A DNA stretch of 64,000 nt from Legionella quinlivanii (GCF_003265995.1 NZ_MVJN01000003.1:353499-417498), one strand, 5' to 3'; positions 27,579 to 36,392 are shown, numbered from the stretch's first letter. A program made the numbers and translations. The notes: generated by a model not told the origin, from the sequence alone.

Positions 27579-30542
27579 ATGAAGTTATCGGTTTCAGGAA
27601 ACACAGGAGAGTCTGCGGGGAAGATTAAAATTACGCTCACAGAAGATTCTGCTTCTCATGTGAGATATCAGGGAACTGTGGAGACTTCTTCTTCCGGGCA
27701 ACAGCGTATCAACGGGTTTATCTCTAAAAAAGACAGTCTTGAAGTATCGGCGCGGGGTGGTAATGGCGTTGATGGAAAGATAGGAGCTGACGGTAAAAAA
27801 GGAGTTGACGGTGCCTGGGGAAGTGATGCGACCTGTTACCTGCCCGCTGAAAGAGGCCAGGATGGTAAGAGAGGGGAGGATGGTGAAAAGGGAACAAATG
27901 GCGGTCCTGCTGGAAATGGAGGAGAGGTTGAGATTTGCGTGAATGATCCTGCTGATCTGTCATTATTCTCCCTGGTCGGCGATACAGATGTTCGCGCTGG
28001 AATGCCTGGTCGAGCGGGAAGGCATGGTCGGGGCGGCAAAGGGGGCAAGGGCGGTAAGGGTGGAAGATATCTTGATGACCCTGGAAACTATCACTACCAC
28101 CGTCACCACCACCATCACCCTCATCAGGATTTTGAGCCCTATAATCCCCTGCCCATTATTGATAGCCATGCTCCAGACGGTAAAGACGGCCCCGATGGTT
28201 ACACCCCAACAGAAATTTTATACCCCGGTGCTCCGGGTATTGACGGCAGCGTCAGGTATCACATTCTCTCTCAGGGAATCATTCAATCAACACATACAGC
28301 CCCCTATCAACTGAAAATAACTAATCCGCGATACTGGACAGGTCAGCAACATGGTCTGTTTGAACCGGGTGATACGGTGCAAGTGGTTTACGACATTCAC
28401 AATCAGTCAATCAGTATGCCTTCCCCAGTAGAGTCGATGCCTGTTAATGTTGATCTGTCTGTGCGAAGCATTTTCCAGCAAACTGGAGCAGGGCAAGTGC
28501 GGGGAGATATTCCTGCCGGTGGTCGTGCTGACAATCAGTCAGCTCCCCTGACTTTGAAAATCAGGGAACCGCTTATTATAAAAGGGGAATGCAGTGAGCC
28601 CTATGCTGAAACCACCCATCTTCGTGTTCAACTAATGAATACCAGGCTTGCTCGTCCTTACGCTGAGTCGGACATATCACCGATTAGGGTCTGTTATCCC
28701 GTTCAATTGTTGCCCAGAAAGAAATTTTATACCGTCGCTATTGGTGAGCCTTTGGATTTGGAGCTGGAGGTTAAGAATATCTCAACAAAAGCCTTGGGCC
28801 GTAAGGAAGGACGAGATGTTTTTCTGCAGATTGTAGATGAAGATGAAAGCAATTCAGTCGTTCTCGTTGGAAAGGCAGTCGAATCTCTAGGGCCTGATCA
28901 AACAGAAAAACTGCAGGCCCAGGTTGTATTGGATGAACACTTTGCCTTTGGTTCAAGGCGTGAATTTAAAGCCAATTTACAACTAAAGCCTATCGATAGA
29001 AATAAATCCATGTCACTGATTCAGCAACAGGTTTTTACTGTGCAGGTAACCCCCAGATACCAGCATTCAAAGAGTGGCATTACGCTGGTGATTAATGCTG
29101 AAACCTCTCCTGAAGCAGTGCAGTTCTGGATGAAGCAATTGACAGGCATTGCTCAGGAACCAGTTGCTGTATGGAATACCTCCTACTATGGGCGATTTCC
29201 ACTGGAGTCAGAGGCTGAATCACTTTTGGCAGACAATGCCCATGGAACCCTGATTGTCCTGGATAATGAATTTACAGGCCCTGACAGTAAGCTTATTAGA
29301 AACAGTGAGTTCATCCGAAAAGACAACCTGCTGCACGCGGCACAGGTTTATGATAATTCGATAGTCATAGTAGGCGACAACAAGCAACTTCCAGAATCCT
29401 TTAAAACAAAGGAAACAGGTTTATTGTGGGCAGAACCTGAAGAGAATTATTATTCGCTGGATTCACTGGTTGATGCTCTATTACGAGAGACGCCTAAAAC
29501 CATTAGTCATGCCCGACTAACGCTTCCTACAGAGACGTTCTTTTCAAAAAGCAGTCCGCAGCAAGTACTCGATCGAGTAGCTGAAAAATTAAAACAATGC
29601 TTTCCGCATCGTAATTATCATTTCAGTGTAGAACGAGTTGCTAACAGCTCGAAGGTTGTGATTGAGATCAGACGTTTGGCTGATGAATTAAATGCCGGGG
29701 TTAAATCAATAAAACTTAGCCCTAATGAGATGCAAGATCCTACCAGAGCAGGGGCTGTGAATCCGCAGGGAATTATCAATGTCTTGTCTTTCACCCAGAA
29801 GCTTGATTTATTTATGAGAAGCACCAATCCTTATCACCAACAGTTAACTCAGGCGATTATTTCAGATCTTCTGGCAGAACAGAGACTGGTACGGCAAACG
29901 CAAAACTATGGTTCCTGGTGGAGTGTTTTAACTGGCCGCTATCGGCATAATTTTCAGATGGAACTAAAACAATTGCGTCAGTTAGTGTCGACTCTCAATA
30001 CAATGGTGCAGCAAGGGTCATTTTATAATACGGAAGTCTGGGCTCCAAAGGTCATTCAGGTGCTGGCTCAAATGCAGTATCATGCCCAGCAACAGACTTC
30101 GTTCTGGAGTCGTCTTGCTGATTTTTTTGTAACTCAGACCAATGAGGAAATAAATCGTAGTACCAGAGCGCTTTGCAGTGAAGCATTGGCTTCTTATGGA
30201 CAGCTCACCCAAAAGTCAGTTAACGAGTTAGCGCCAACACTCGACAATCACATCGCTCGTTTAGGATTTGAAGATAAACTCAGGGAACAAATAGGCAGCT
30301 TACAACGTGCCATTCGCCGAGGCGGCTGTTTTTTTAATGAAACGCATAGCCGAAAAGAATTGTTTGCTGTTCAGAAATTATTGTCAATTTGTCTGCAGGA
30401 GAGTAAGACCTCTGAGCTTCAGGAACATCTGGTGATATTGCAAAAAGGGCGTTTCAAAGACTGCTATACGGAATTCAAAAAATTATATCCTGAATATCAG
30501 GAAACAGAAATTAAGCACCATGGGTCTTATGCTTTTGTATAG
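27579..30542 (+). CDS. Large orphan protein with collagen-like Gly repeats and a His-rich run
   Basis: A 987-residue protein with no signal peptide. After a 55-residue beta-rich start come Gly-X-X blocks (residues about 60-110, 140-160 and 195-225), such as GADGKKGVDG, GKGGKGGKGG and DGKDGPDG. A histidine-rich run, YHYHRHHHHHPH, lies near 171-182. Residues about 240-480 look like repeated beta-sandwich domains. The remaining 500 residues are mostly alpha-helical. The Gly blocks lack the dense proline of true collagen, so a triple helix is uncertain. The ProQ gene lies 33 bp upstream. Function unknown. Cytoplasmic, surface or translocated fates are all possible. Confidence 0.75.
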   Translation: MKLSVSGNTGESAGKIKITLTEDSASHVRYQGTVETSSSGQQRINGFISKKDSLEVSARGGNGVDGKIGADGKKGVDGAWGSDATCYLPAERGQDGKRGEDGEKGTNGGPAGNGGEVEICVNDPADLSLFSLVGDTDVRAGMPGRAGRHGRGGKGGKGGKGGRYLDDPGNYHYHRHHHHHPHQDFEPYNPLPIIDSHAPDGKDGPDGYTPTEILYPGAPGIDGSVRYHILSQGIIQSTHTAPYQLKITNPRYWTGQQHGLFEPGDTVQVVYDIHNQSISMPSPVESMPVNVDLSVRSIFQQTGAGQVRGDIPAGGRADNQSAPLTLKIREPLIIKGECSEPYAETTHLRVQLMNTRLARPYAESDISPIRVCYPVQLLPRKKFYTVAIGEPLDLELEVKNISTKALGRKEGRDVFLQIVDEDESNSVVLVGKAVESLGPDQTEKLQAQVVLDEHFAFGSRREFKANLQLKPIDRNKSMSLIQQQVFTVQVTPRYQHSKSGITLVINAETSPEAVQFWMKQLTGIAQEPVAVWNTSYYGRFPLESEAESLLADNAHGTLIVLDNEFTGPDSKLIRNSEFIRKDNLLHAAQVYDNSIVIVGDNKQLPESFKTKETGLLWAEPEENYYSLDSLVDALLRETPKTISHARLTLPTETFFSKSSPQQVLDRVAEKLKQCFPHRNYHFSVERVANSSKVVIEIRRLADELNAGVKSIKLSPNEMQDPTRAGAVNPQGIINVLSFTQKLDLFMRSTNPYHQQLTQAIISDLLAEQRLVRQTQNYGSWWSVLTGRYRHNFQMELKQLRQLVSTLNTMVQQGSFYNTEVWAPKVIQVLAQMQYHAQQQTSFWSRLADFFVTQTNEEINRSTRALCSEALASYGQLTQKSVNELAPTLDNHIARLGFEDKLREQIGSLQRAIRRGGCFFNETHSRKELFAVQKLLSICLQESKTSELQEHLVILQKGRFKDCYTEFKKLYPEYQETEIKHHGSYAFV

Positions 30543-30664
30543 ACAAAAAGAAAAACCTTGATGCTTTACTGCTCGAGACTGCGGTAATAAGCCACGAGCA
30601 GCAAAGCGATTTCAAAGTTTTAAATAGTTACAGGAACAGCTTCGGATTTCTGAGGTTTTCAGAC

Positions 30665-30817
30665 TTATTTATTTTTAGAGCTGCCGCTTTTACCGCCTTT
30701 AGACTTCAAAGAGCCCTGGCCTTTGCCTTGACCTCCGTGGGAGTGTTCACCGCCTTTTTTACGATCTGCCTGAGTCAGGTTAGAACCTCGTCCACCGCCA
30801 TGATTTTGAGTAGCCAT
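30665..30817 (-). CDS. KGG-motif stress-type microprotein
   Basis: A 50-residue Gly/Lys/Ser-rich protein. It begins MATQNHGGGRGSNLTQADRK and continues with KKGGEHSHGG and SKGGKSGSS. The KGG repeats resemble the YciG/GsiB-like stress-induced proteins of bacteria, which are hydrophilic and unstructured. An AGGAGAG site lies seven bases before the ATG, which strongly supports translation. It is convergent with the collagen-like gene. It may be induced in stationary phase, by analogy only. Confidence 0.75.
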   Translation of the reverse strand: MATQNHGGGRGSNLTQADRKKGGEHSHGGQGKGQGSLKSKGGKSGSSKNK

Positions 30818-31021
30818 AATTAACTCTCCTTGTTATATTTTGTTAGAAATAAATACCACTGAGCATAAAAAAAGCTCACTAATTAAAAGTAGACCATCTG
30901 CCGGGGATGTCAAATTCAATACAGCCTGTTTCTCCATTGCTTTTTAAGCGGAACGGCAGAGAGAACTGTATTGTTTAACCTAAATCTGCAACAATGAGCT
31001 TTTAAAAAGTTCAATGAGTGT

Positions 31022-31681
31022 ATGAATTTAATTAGACTGTTCTTATGCCTGTTTGCAGCCAAACTGCAGGCATTTTCCTGCCATCAACCGCAAATCATCA
31101 AGCAAAAACCAATACAATTTGATCACAAGCGAGTGGAGCTTACCCGGTTATATCAACTCACTCATTACGGAATCGATTCCTCTTCTATTGAGATCGAGCC
31201 TAAAATGATTGTTCTTCATTGGACCTGTTTGCCAAGTCTTGAACTCGCTATGCGCGTATTTAATCCCCCGTCTTTACCTGCAAATTCCCCTCGCAGGAGT
31301 GAAATCCCGGATGACTTGAATGTATCCAGCCACTATCTGGTGGATCGTGACGGCAGTATTTATCAGCTCATGCCTGATAATTTAATGGCCAGACATGTAA
31401 TCGGGCTGAATCATTACGCTATTGGCATTGAAAATGTCGGCGGAATTGATGGCAAGGATGATTTAACAGAGCAACAAGCAGAGGCGAATGCATTTCTGGT
31501 TTGCTATTTAAAAAACAAGTATCCGCAAATCGAGCATGTGATTGGGCATCATGAATATCTTGAATATAAACATAGCCCGCTCTGGCTGGAGAAAGATCCA
31601 GAATATGAGCGCTCAAAAACCGATCCTGGTACGAACTTTGTGAATCGAGTGAAGGCTTTGGCTCAGGACCATCGAGCTTAA
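31022..31681 (+). CDS. Exported N-acetylmuramoyl-L-alanine amidase (Amidase_2)
   Basis: A 219-residue protein with a signal peptide (hydrophobic LIRLFLCLFAAKLQAF). The Amidase_2/AmpD-like zinc fold includes IVLHWTC with the first ligand. It continues with SSHYLVDRDGSIYQLM, MARHVIGLN, IGIENVG, a VIGHHEY segment and a final TDPGTNF with the last ligand. The enzyme cleaves the MurNAc-L-Ala bond in cell-wall fragments in the periplasm. The gene stands alone. A small REP-like repeat follows the stop. Confidence 0.9.
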   Translation: MNLIRLFLCLFAAKLQAFSCHQPQIIKQKPIQFDHKRVELTRLYQLTHYGIDSSSIEIEPKMIVLHWTCLPSLELAMRVFNPPSLPANSPRRSEIPDDLNVSSHYLVDRDGSIYQLMPDNLMARHVIGLNHYAIGIENVGGIDGKDDLTEQQAEANAFLVCYLKNKYPQIEHVIGHHEYLEYKHSPLWLEKDPEYERSKTDPGTNFVNRVKALAQDHRA

Positions 31682-31686
31682 TCCTC

Positions 31687-31762
31687 TGTCATTTCCGCGA
31701 AGGCGGAAATCCATCGATGATTTTTCTAGAAGTGGATTCCAGCCTGCAACTGGAATGACATA
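31687..31762. repeat. Short palindromic repeat related to family A
   Basis: TGTCATTTCCGCGAAGGCGG at the left end and a diverged arm CCTGCAACTGGAATGACA at the right end enclose a 35-base core. It starts 6 bp after the amidase stop. It resembles the outer arms of the family A elements but has a different core. Confidence 0.7.
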
Positions 31763-31873
31763 GTTTGGACCGACGTTAAATTAGCAAATTCGATTAAATT
31801 ATTCCATTGCTGTGTAAAATTTACCTATTTTGTGTATAATGCCTTCTTTTATAGATTTGAGAAGGAGAGACGC

Positions 31874-32950
31874 ATGCCAATCGTTATGCGCAAGATATCC
31901 AAAACCTGGTTGGCTGAGAATGCTGTTTTATTAAGTTTCGACAATCTTTCTTTTAATGATATTAAAAAATATGTAAAAGATAATAAAAATCAGTCAATAG
32001 CCTGTGGAGAGCATGCAGGGGAATTAGGTGTGGAAGCTCCAGAGCCTTTGCCCTTCGTCATTTCAAAACATTTAGATAATCCAGACTCTTTTTATCTCAC
32101 GCATTTAACCTCGCGCAGTGTTTACTATATTAACCGTCCAGTAGTTGAGGACACTTCCGGACCGGTCAATTTCTGGCAATTCATACCCGATGCAGAGAAA
32201 ACTGACAGTCCTGCTGATTCAAAACAGGCGGAGAGTTTGTTGTTTTTCTCAAGGGAGGACTGTTTAGTGTTTCAAGGAATGTATTCAAAAAAACAATCCT
32301 CATCATTCTTTGGAAGTTTAGTTAAGTCAAAAAAACCAGTGGAGACAGTTGAGCCGGTCAAAAAGTTTTTAGAGTCTAAATTTTTTACAAAACCGAAATT
32401 TTATTTGCCTATTTCTACTGAACAATTACCTCTCTTTAAAGATGAAGTAAAAAAGAGTAAGTTCAGGTTTACTTACGAGCTGGTTTACCTTAACGGTATT
32501 TATGCAGATGGAAAGCAACCCGCACAACGTTCCAATGGTTCCCATTGGCTGATGATAGTGATTAGTGCCAGGCTCACCTTTAATCAGTTGTCTGAGATGC
32601 TGCCCAAGACAGTCAGGAGCAGTTGTGATCTGCTGGAGAAAACCAGCCTGCCAGAATCTCATATCTGGTATATCTCTATCCGTCATCTGGATCGTTTCAG
32701 GCGCGAATGCATAAAAAATGAGTGGAATCAGGATGAGCAGTATACGCTGAAGTCAGGGTTTGGTAAGAAATGCAGATTGATAGAAATAACATTTGCTAAT
32801 AATCTGTCGGAGGCAGAGCTTAAGTTGCTGCTTCCGAATACTTATGAAAAAAGGATTAAGGATGTGACTGACTTTCACATCGGGCAATCTCATGATGATA
32901 AAGAGATGTCCTGCAGTTCATCCAGCAGTTCGTCAATGAGTTATAAATGA
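31874..32950 (+). CDS. Orphan protein with serine-rich C-terminus; candidate effector
   Basis: A 358-residue protein; no family recognised. It is soluble and mixed alpha/beta, with no signal peptide. It ends in a run of serines (CSSSSSSSMSYK). GAAGGAGAG lies four bases before the ATG at 31874, which decides the start. A TATAAT at 31835-31840 would place the transcription start just downstream. The longer frame (GTG at 31832) overlaps that element and is rejected. It lies directly before the SidE-type phosphodiesterase gene, with a palindromic element between. Confidence 0.65.
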   Translation: MPIVMRKISKTWLAENAVLLSFDNLSFNDIKKYVKDNKNQSIACGEHAGELGVEAPEPLPFVISKHLDNPDSFYLTHLTSRSVYYINRPVVEDTSGPVNFWQFIPDAEKTDSPADSKQAESLLFFSREDCLVFQGMYSKKQSSSFFGSLVKSKKPVETVEPVKKFLESKFFTKPKFYLPISTEQLPLFKDEVKKSKFRFTYELVYLNGIYADGKQPAQRSNGSHWLMIVISARLTFNQLSEMLPKTVRSSCDLLEKTSLPESHIWYISIRHLDRFRRECIKNEWNQDEQYTLKSGFGKKCRLIEITFANNLSEAELKLLLPNTYEKRIKDVTDFHIGQSHDDKEMSCSSSSSSSMSYK

Positions 32951-32961
32951 TGTACTTAGGT

Positions 32962-33079
32962 GGAGCCCTTGGCCCATAGCCGTCAGGCTAAGAATATCAG
33001 ATCCCCTCTCCACCACGCTGCGCACGGTGGAGAGGGGATAACATTACTTCTTAGCTGACCGCTATGGACCCTGGGCTCA
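32962..33079. repeat. Palindromic element with GC-rich centre
   Basis: The outer arms GAGCCCTTGGCCCATAGCCG and CGCTATGGACCCTGGGCTC are imperfect complements. The centre is a strong hairpin, CCCCTCTCCACC ... GGTGGAGAGGGG, at 33004-33037. It is unlike families A and B. It could also terminate the upstream transcript. Confidence 0.8.
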
Positions 33080-33181
33080 ACGATAAAAAGCAAAAATTGT
33101 TTCATTTTTACACCCTCTCTATTGTTTATATATGCGCAAATGGGATAAAATAAGCGCACTTTTGTTGTAGAGTTGTCGAAT

Positions 33182-34522
33182 ATGTCCAATATCAATAAAG
33201 CAGTCCATTACGCAAATTTCCATTATTATTCCAAGCCTTTAAGCGTTGTGAACTTACGGAAACTACAAATCCCTTACCCTGTATCTTTAAAAAAAATACA
33301 GCATAAACGAGAAGATGTTCCCATCCAAAAGGAAGCGGGCACTTTTGAAACCTATATCCGACTATCGCATGGTATGCCCCACGCTTCGGCCGCAATGGAG
33401 TCGATTACTCAAATTGATCACATCTACACAAAATATGATGCCGACTATGACAGCTCCATGCTGGAAATTTGTGAGAAACTTGGCTTGGGTAATAATATTG
33501 CCCTGCTTCTCGAAATGGTTCAGATCGCGACTTTGTTCCATGATACCGGCCGTCTCGGTGATGGTATGGACCTCTGGGATGAAGATAGCGGAAACCATTG
33601 TGAAGAATATTTCAGGGAAATTTATCTGAAAAGTCCGGAATTTAAAAAACTTTCCAGTGAACAAAAAGTCAAACTAGCCAAACTCTTTGGGGATGCGGTT
33701 CGCTTTAAAGATAATCAAGCCACCTTCATGGACCTGCATGCGGCTATACATCCAGAAGTGGATTACATTCGCCAGCTGATTAATATGGCTGACACGCTTG
33801 AAGTTATCCGGACTCGTGATGACTTCAATCCTTCTCGTCTGCCGATTGCCAAGCGGGTTTCTTCAGAGGTAATGGTCAAAAATATCATTCCTGAGTTAGT
33901 CATCCCGCATCGTGACAAGATCATAGAAGAAGGCCGTTTATCACGAAAGGGACGTATCGTATATCCAGGTTTTGATGATAGCCAGTATATACCGAAACCT
34001 GGTTATAATGATCAGAAGATCGCTGCATCTTATTTTAAAAAAATGCAGCAATACGATGCGATAGTTTTAAAAATTAATGAAACCAACATTGATGAGGTAA
34101 TCAGCAGAACATTGCAGGGCATCAAGGATTATATAAAGGATTATCAAAATCATAGTGGTTTTCAGTTTGCACATGATGGCTTTTTCAGCGCCCGGTACCA
34201 TGGAAAACTGGGTGTAAATAGAGCATTGTTTTATCAACGCTTATTTGAAAGCGGTGCCGTGAGTATGGATACCAAAGTCCTGGCCTTGCATACGCTGTTG
34301 ATAAGCAGAGACGGTGGTCGTACGTTAAAGGATTATGTTTATCGCGGGATGAATCAGCGAAACAGTTATACGGTGATCGAGCAGCTTTGCACTCATCTCA
34401 GCAGCTATGGGCCCTATGACAGTGTTCAGGCCGCCAGTATTGCCGATTTTGCAAATGGAAAGTCAAAAATGGATCCATTGCCGCGATTAGAAGGCAGAAG
34501 AACTGGTCCGGAGCTTGGCTGA
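33182..34522 (+). CDS. SidE-type phosphodiesterase (PDE) domain protein, DupA/DupB-like; probable effector
   Basis: A 446-residue protein whose region 55-340 resembles the phosphodiesterase domain of the SidE family. Landmarks are SHGMPHASA (H63, H67), LFHDTGRLGDGMDLWDEDS (H120, D121, D127, E134) and DLHAAIHPEVD (H186, H190). In SidE proteins two His and a Glu in such motifs cleave ADP-ribosyl-ubiquitin. Stand-alone PDE proteins DupA and DupB remove phosphoribosyl-ubiquitin from host targets. No ART domain or second catalytic domain is present here. The start at ATG 33182 follows the TTG at 33173. The exact residue equivalence to known enzymes was not checked. It lies directly upstream of 6S RNA. 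Confidence 0.78.
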   Translation: MSNINKAVHYANFHYYSKPLSVVNLRKLQIPYPVSLKKIQHKREDVPIQKEAGTFETYIRLSHGMPHASAAMESITQIDHIYTKYDADYDSSMLEICEKLGLGNNIALLLEMVQIATLFHDTGRLGDGMDLWDEDSGNHCEEYFREIYLKSPEFKKLSSEQKVKLAKLFGDAVRFKDNQATFMDLHAAIHPEVDYIRQLINMADTLEVIRTRDDFNPSRLPIAKRVSSEVMVKNIIPELVIPHRDKIIEEGRLSRKGRIVYPGFDDSQYIPKPGYNDQKIAASYFKKMQQYDAIVLKINETNIDEVISRTLQGIKDYIKDYQNHSGFQFAHDGFFSARYHGKLGVNRALFYQRLFESGAVSMDTKVLALHTLLISRDGGRTLKDYVYRGMNQRNSYTVIEQLCTHLSSYGPYDSVQAASIADFANGKSKMDPLPRLEGRRTGPELG

Positions 34523-34549
34523 AAATGTCTTTTTAAAAGACAGTAGCTC

Positions 34550-34578
34550 TTGTAAACGATCAATAATTGCGCTAATCT
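34550..34578 (+). promoter_or_regulatory. Sigma-70 promoter of 6S RNA
   Basis: TTGTAA (34550-34555), a 17-base spacer and TAATCT (34573-34578). This places the start near 34585, exactly where the 6S closing stem begins. Confidence 0.7.
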
Positions 34579-34584
34579 AATTGA

Positions 34585-34738
34585 AAGAATTAGTTGGGCT
34601 TACACCGCTCAAACTATTACCCAGGAGGTCAGCTCTTGCAGGCCGTGAGCATGCTTCATCATTTGAAGACGCCTAAAGCCTGTAACCAGACTTCCACCTG
34701 TACATAACAGGCCGGTGGTAAGCCCACTAATTCTCCCT
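34585..34738 (+). ncRNA. ssrS: 6S RNA
   Basis: A closing stem pairs AGAATTAGTTGGGCTTAC at the 5' end with GGTAAGCCCACTAATTCT at the 3' end. The middle contains GTGAGCATGCTTCATC followed by GAAGACGCCTAAAG. This aligns with the conserved GTGAGCATGCTC ... GAGAAGCC segment of E. coli 6S RNA. 6S RNA mimics an open promoter and binds sigma-70 RNA polymerase in stationary phase. The orientation and the upstream promoter agree. Ends are set by the stem and could be off by a few bases. Confidence 0.85.
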
Positions 34739-34805
34739 TCTGAACACTCTGATTTACTTCAACAATAAAGAATTTGCCCATCAACGAGTGATGAGCAAAG
34801 AGTTA

Positions 34806-35045
34806 TCAACGATAGCAGCGAAAAGCCCCGTGATCATTTACCCAGCAATCAGGTCTGCCAGGAACAGGTTTAGCCCAGGGACCAGGCTCATTAGGCACGC
34901 ATCGACCCCAGTAATTCATATGATTACCGAATCCGCAGCCTTGAGCTGCATTGGCACTGGAGGTATAACCTATACCGAGTGTCAAAAGCGCACCCAGTGC
35001 AAGGGGAGTTAAAACTTTAGAAATACTTAGAGATTGTATCTTCAT
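34806..35045 (-). CDS. Small secreted GCG-CRPN-type protein
   Basis: A 79-residue protein with a signal peptide (LTPLALGALLTLGIGYTSSANA). The short mature part, GCGFGNHMNYWGRCVPN followed by a Pro/Gly stretch, contains four cysteines. The GCG...C.PN pattern resembles the small exported GCG_CRPN family of unknown role. An AAGGAT site precedes the ATG at 35045. An upstream in-frame ATG (35078) would add a basic stretch and is less likely. The gene is convergent with the 6S RNA. Confidence 0.75.
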   Translation of the reverse strand: MKIQSLSISKVLTPLALGALLTLGIGYTSSANAAQGCGFGNHMNYWGRCVPNEPGPWAKPVPGRPDCWVNDHGAFRCYR

Positions 35046-35173
35046 AATGGATCCTTTTTTATAAAGTTTTTTCCACACAAGCTAAGTATAGTTTTAATTT
35101 TAAAAATTGTGAGTTAAGAATGAGCAAAGAGATGTTGGGAAGGCCAGGGTGTGTTTAAAAACACACCTATAGC

Positions 35174-35908
35174 TCAAGCCATGTGTTTATAAAAATAATT
35201 AGGAAGAAACACATAAAAGGGAAGAAGTCTTACAAATAGATAAGCCATCGAGGGAAAGGCAAGCAAGGCCGTCAAAAAGCGAAGGCCGGCTGGGGTGTGC
35301 TGAAACAATGCAAATAGTATTAATGGGCTAATAAAAATTAGTAAAACCAGCAGACGTGCCAAGCCCAGGCCTATTATTTTGCCATAGTGATTTTTGTACA
35401 AATGCAGATTGATTTGTAAAATTGATTTAAAGGATGTTGTCGGTGAAGAGGATGCGATTGTTGCTGCTAATAAAAAAACCAGCCAGGCTAAAATTCCCAG
35501 GAAAGGAGACAGCGCAAAGCCGAGACAGGTGATTAGAGAGGCGCCAGTGAAAATCAGCACCGTTTTCCAGGTCATTTTTATGCTCACAAAACCGGTATTT
35601 TCATTAATTGCTTCCCCATTAATATGCGTCATACATACCAAGTTGCAAGCATGAATAAACAGGCCGGCTACTGAATAAAACAGCAATAGCAAAAAGCCAT
35701 GATATAGCTTGCTATCCATAAAATGATCGGAAAATAATCCTGCTTTGGCCATTAAGGCCGGAACAACAAATGCCAGAACCAGCACTGCAAGCGGGGTGAG
35801 CAATAAAAAGCTGTATGGCCACCAGAGCGTTTTGCGACAATTCTCATAGGACTTCCAGGAATTGTTTAAAAAGGCCCGAAATGTTTTGAGTTGAGACACG
35901 ATAGACAC
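35174..35908 (-). CDS. Multi-pass membrane protein, unknown function
   Basis: A 244-residue protein with about five to six hydrophobic segments. Clear ones lie near residues 30-50, 70-90, 110-150 and 180-230. No motif ties it to a known family. It starts 58 bp after the HIT-family gene stop on the same strand, so it may be the last gene of that operon. A transporter or envelope-stress role would be a guess. Confidence 0.7.
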   Translation of the reverse strand: MSIVSQLKTFRAFLNNSWKSYENCRKTLWWPYSFLLLTPLAVLVLAFVVPALMAKAGLFSDHFMDSKLYHGFLLLLFYSVAGLFIHACNLVCMTHINGEAINENTGFVSIKMTWKTVLIFTGASLITCLGFALSPFLGILAWLVFLLAATIASSSPTTSFKSILQINLHLYKNHYGKIIGLGLARLLVLLIFISPLILFALFQHTPAGLRFLTALLAFPSMAYLFVRLLPFYVFLPNYFYKHMA

Positions 35909-35966
35909 CGAATTTATAAAAAGGCTTATTATACGAGGAAATCAGTTAAAACAAACCAGCTTTGGT

Positions 35967-36392
35967 TTATGTTTCTTTCAAACAGTCAATTATCTTAAGC
36001 TGCGTCTCAAGCAGATGTGCATCGTTCCGGTATCGCTGTCTTGGCCAGAAAAAACCTTTTAAGCCATCGCCTTTATTTCTGGGGACAATATGAATATGAA
36101 GATGAGGGATACTTTGACTCACTTTATTATTCGTAGCAATGAAGCTGCCGCTGGCTTGCATGGCCTTGATTATTGCTTTGCTAAGCCTCTGAGTCAGTAT
36201 AAATAATGGCTCAACAAGCGGGATTGGCAGTTCATCGAAATTGGCGATATGGGTTTTGGGAGAAAGCAGAACGTGTCCTGGAAAAAGAGGGTGGTGATCG
36301 AGAAAAGCGATAAATTGCTCATCTTCAAAGACCACATAGGCTTTCTCAATTCCTGCGACAATTAGATCGATAATACAATCAGCTGCTTTCAT
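35967..36392 (-). CDS. HIT-family nucleotide hydrolase/transferase
   Basis: A 141-residue protein with the HIT signature HLHIHIV (H97, H99, H101; the middle His is the nucleophile) and FLDHHPLFPGHVLLSP upstream. HIT proteins cleave AMP or NMP from small adducts such as diadenosine polyphosphates and AMP-lysine. The start ATG at 36392 comes one base after the stop of the preceding membrane gene, so translation is probably coupled. A longer open frame into that gene is rejected. Confidence 0.88.
   Translation of the reverse strand: MKAADCIIDLIVAGIEKAYVVFEDEQFIAFLDHHPLFPGHVLLSPKTHIANFDELPIPLVEPLFILTQRLSKAIIKAMQASGSFIATNNKVSQSIPHLHIHIVPRNKGDGLKGFFWPRQRYRNDAHLLETQLKIIDCLKET

Noticed and set aside
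27779..28070. Collagen-like Gly-X-X as evidence for Lcl
   Set aside because: The Gly blocks are short and low in proline and no signal peptide exists, so it is not an Lcl orthologue.
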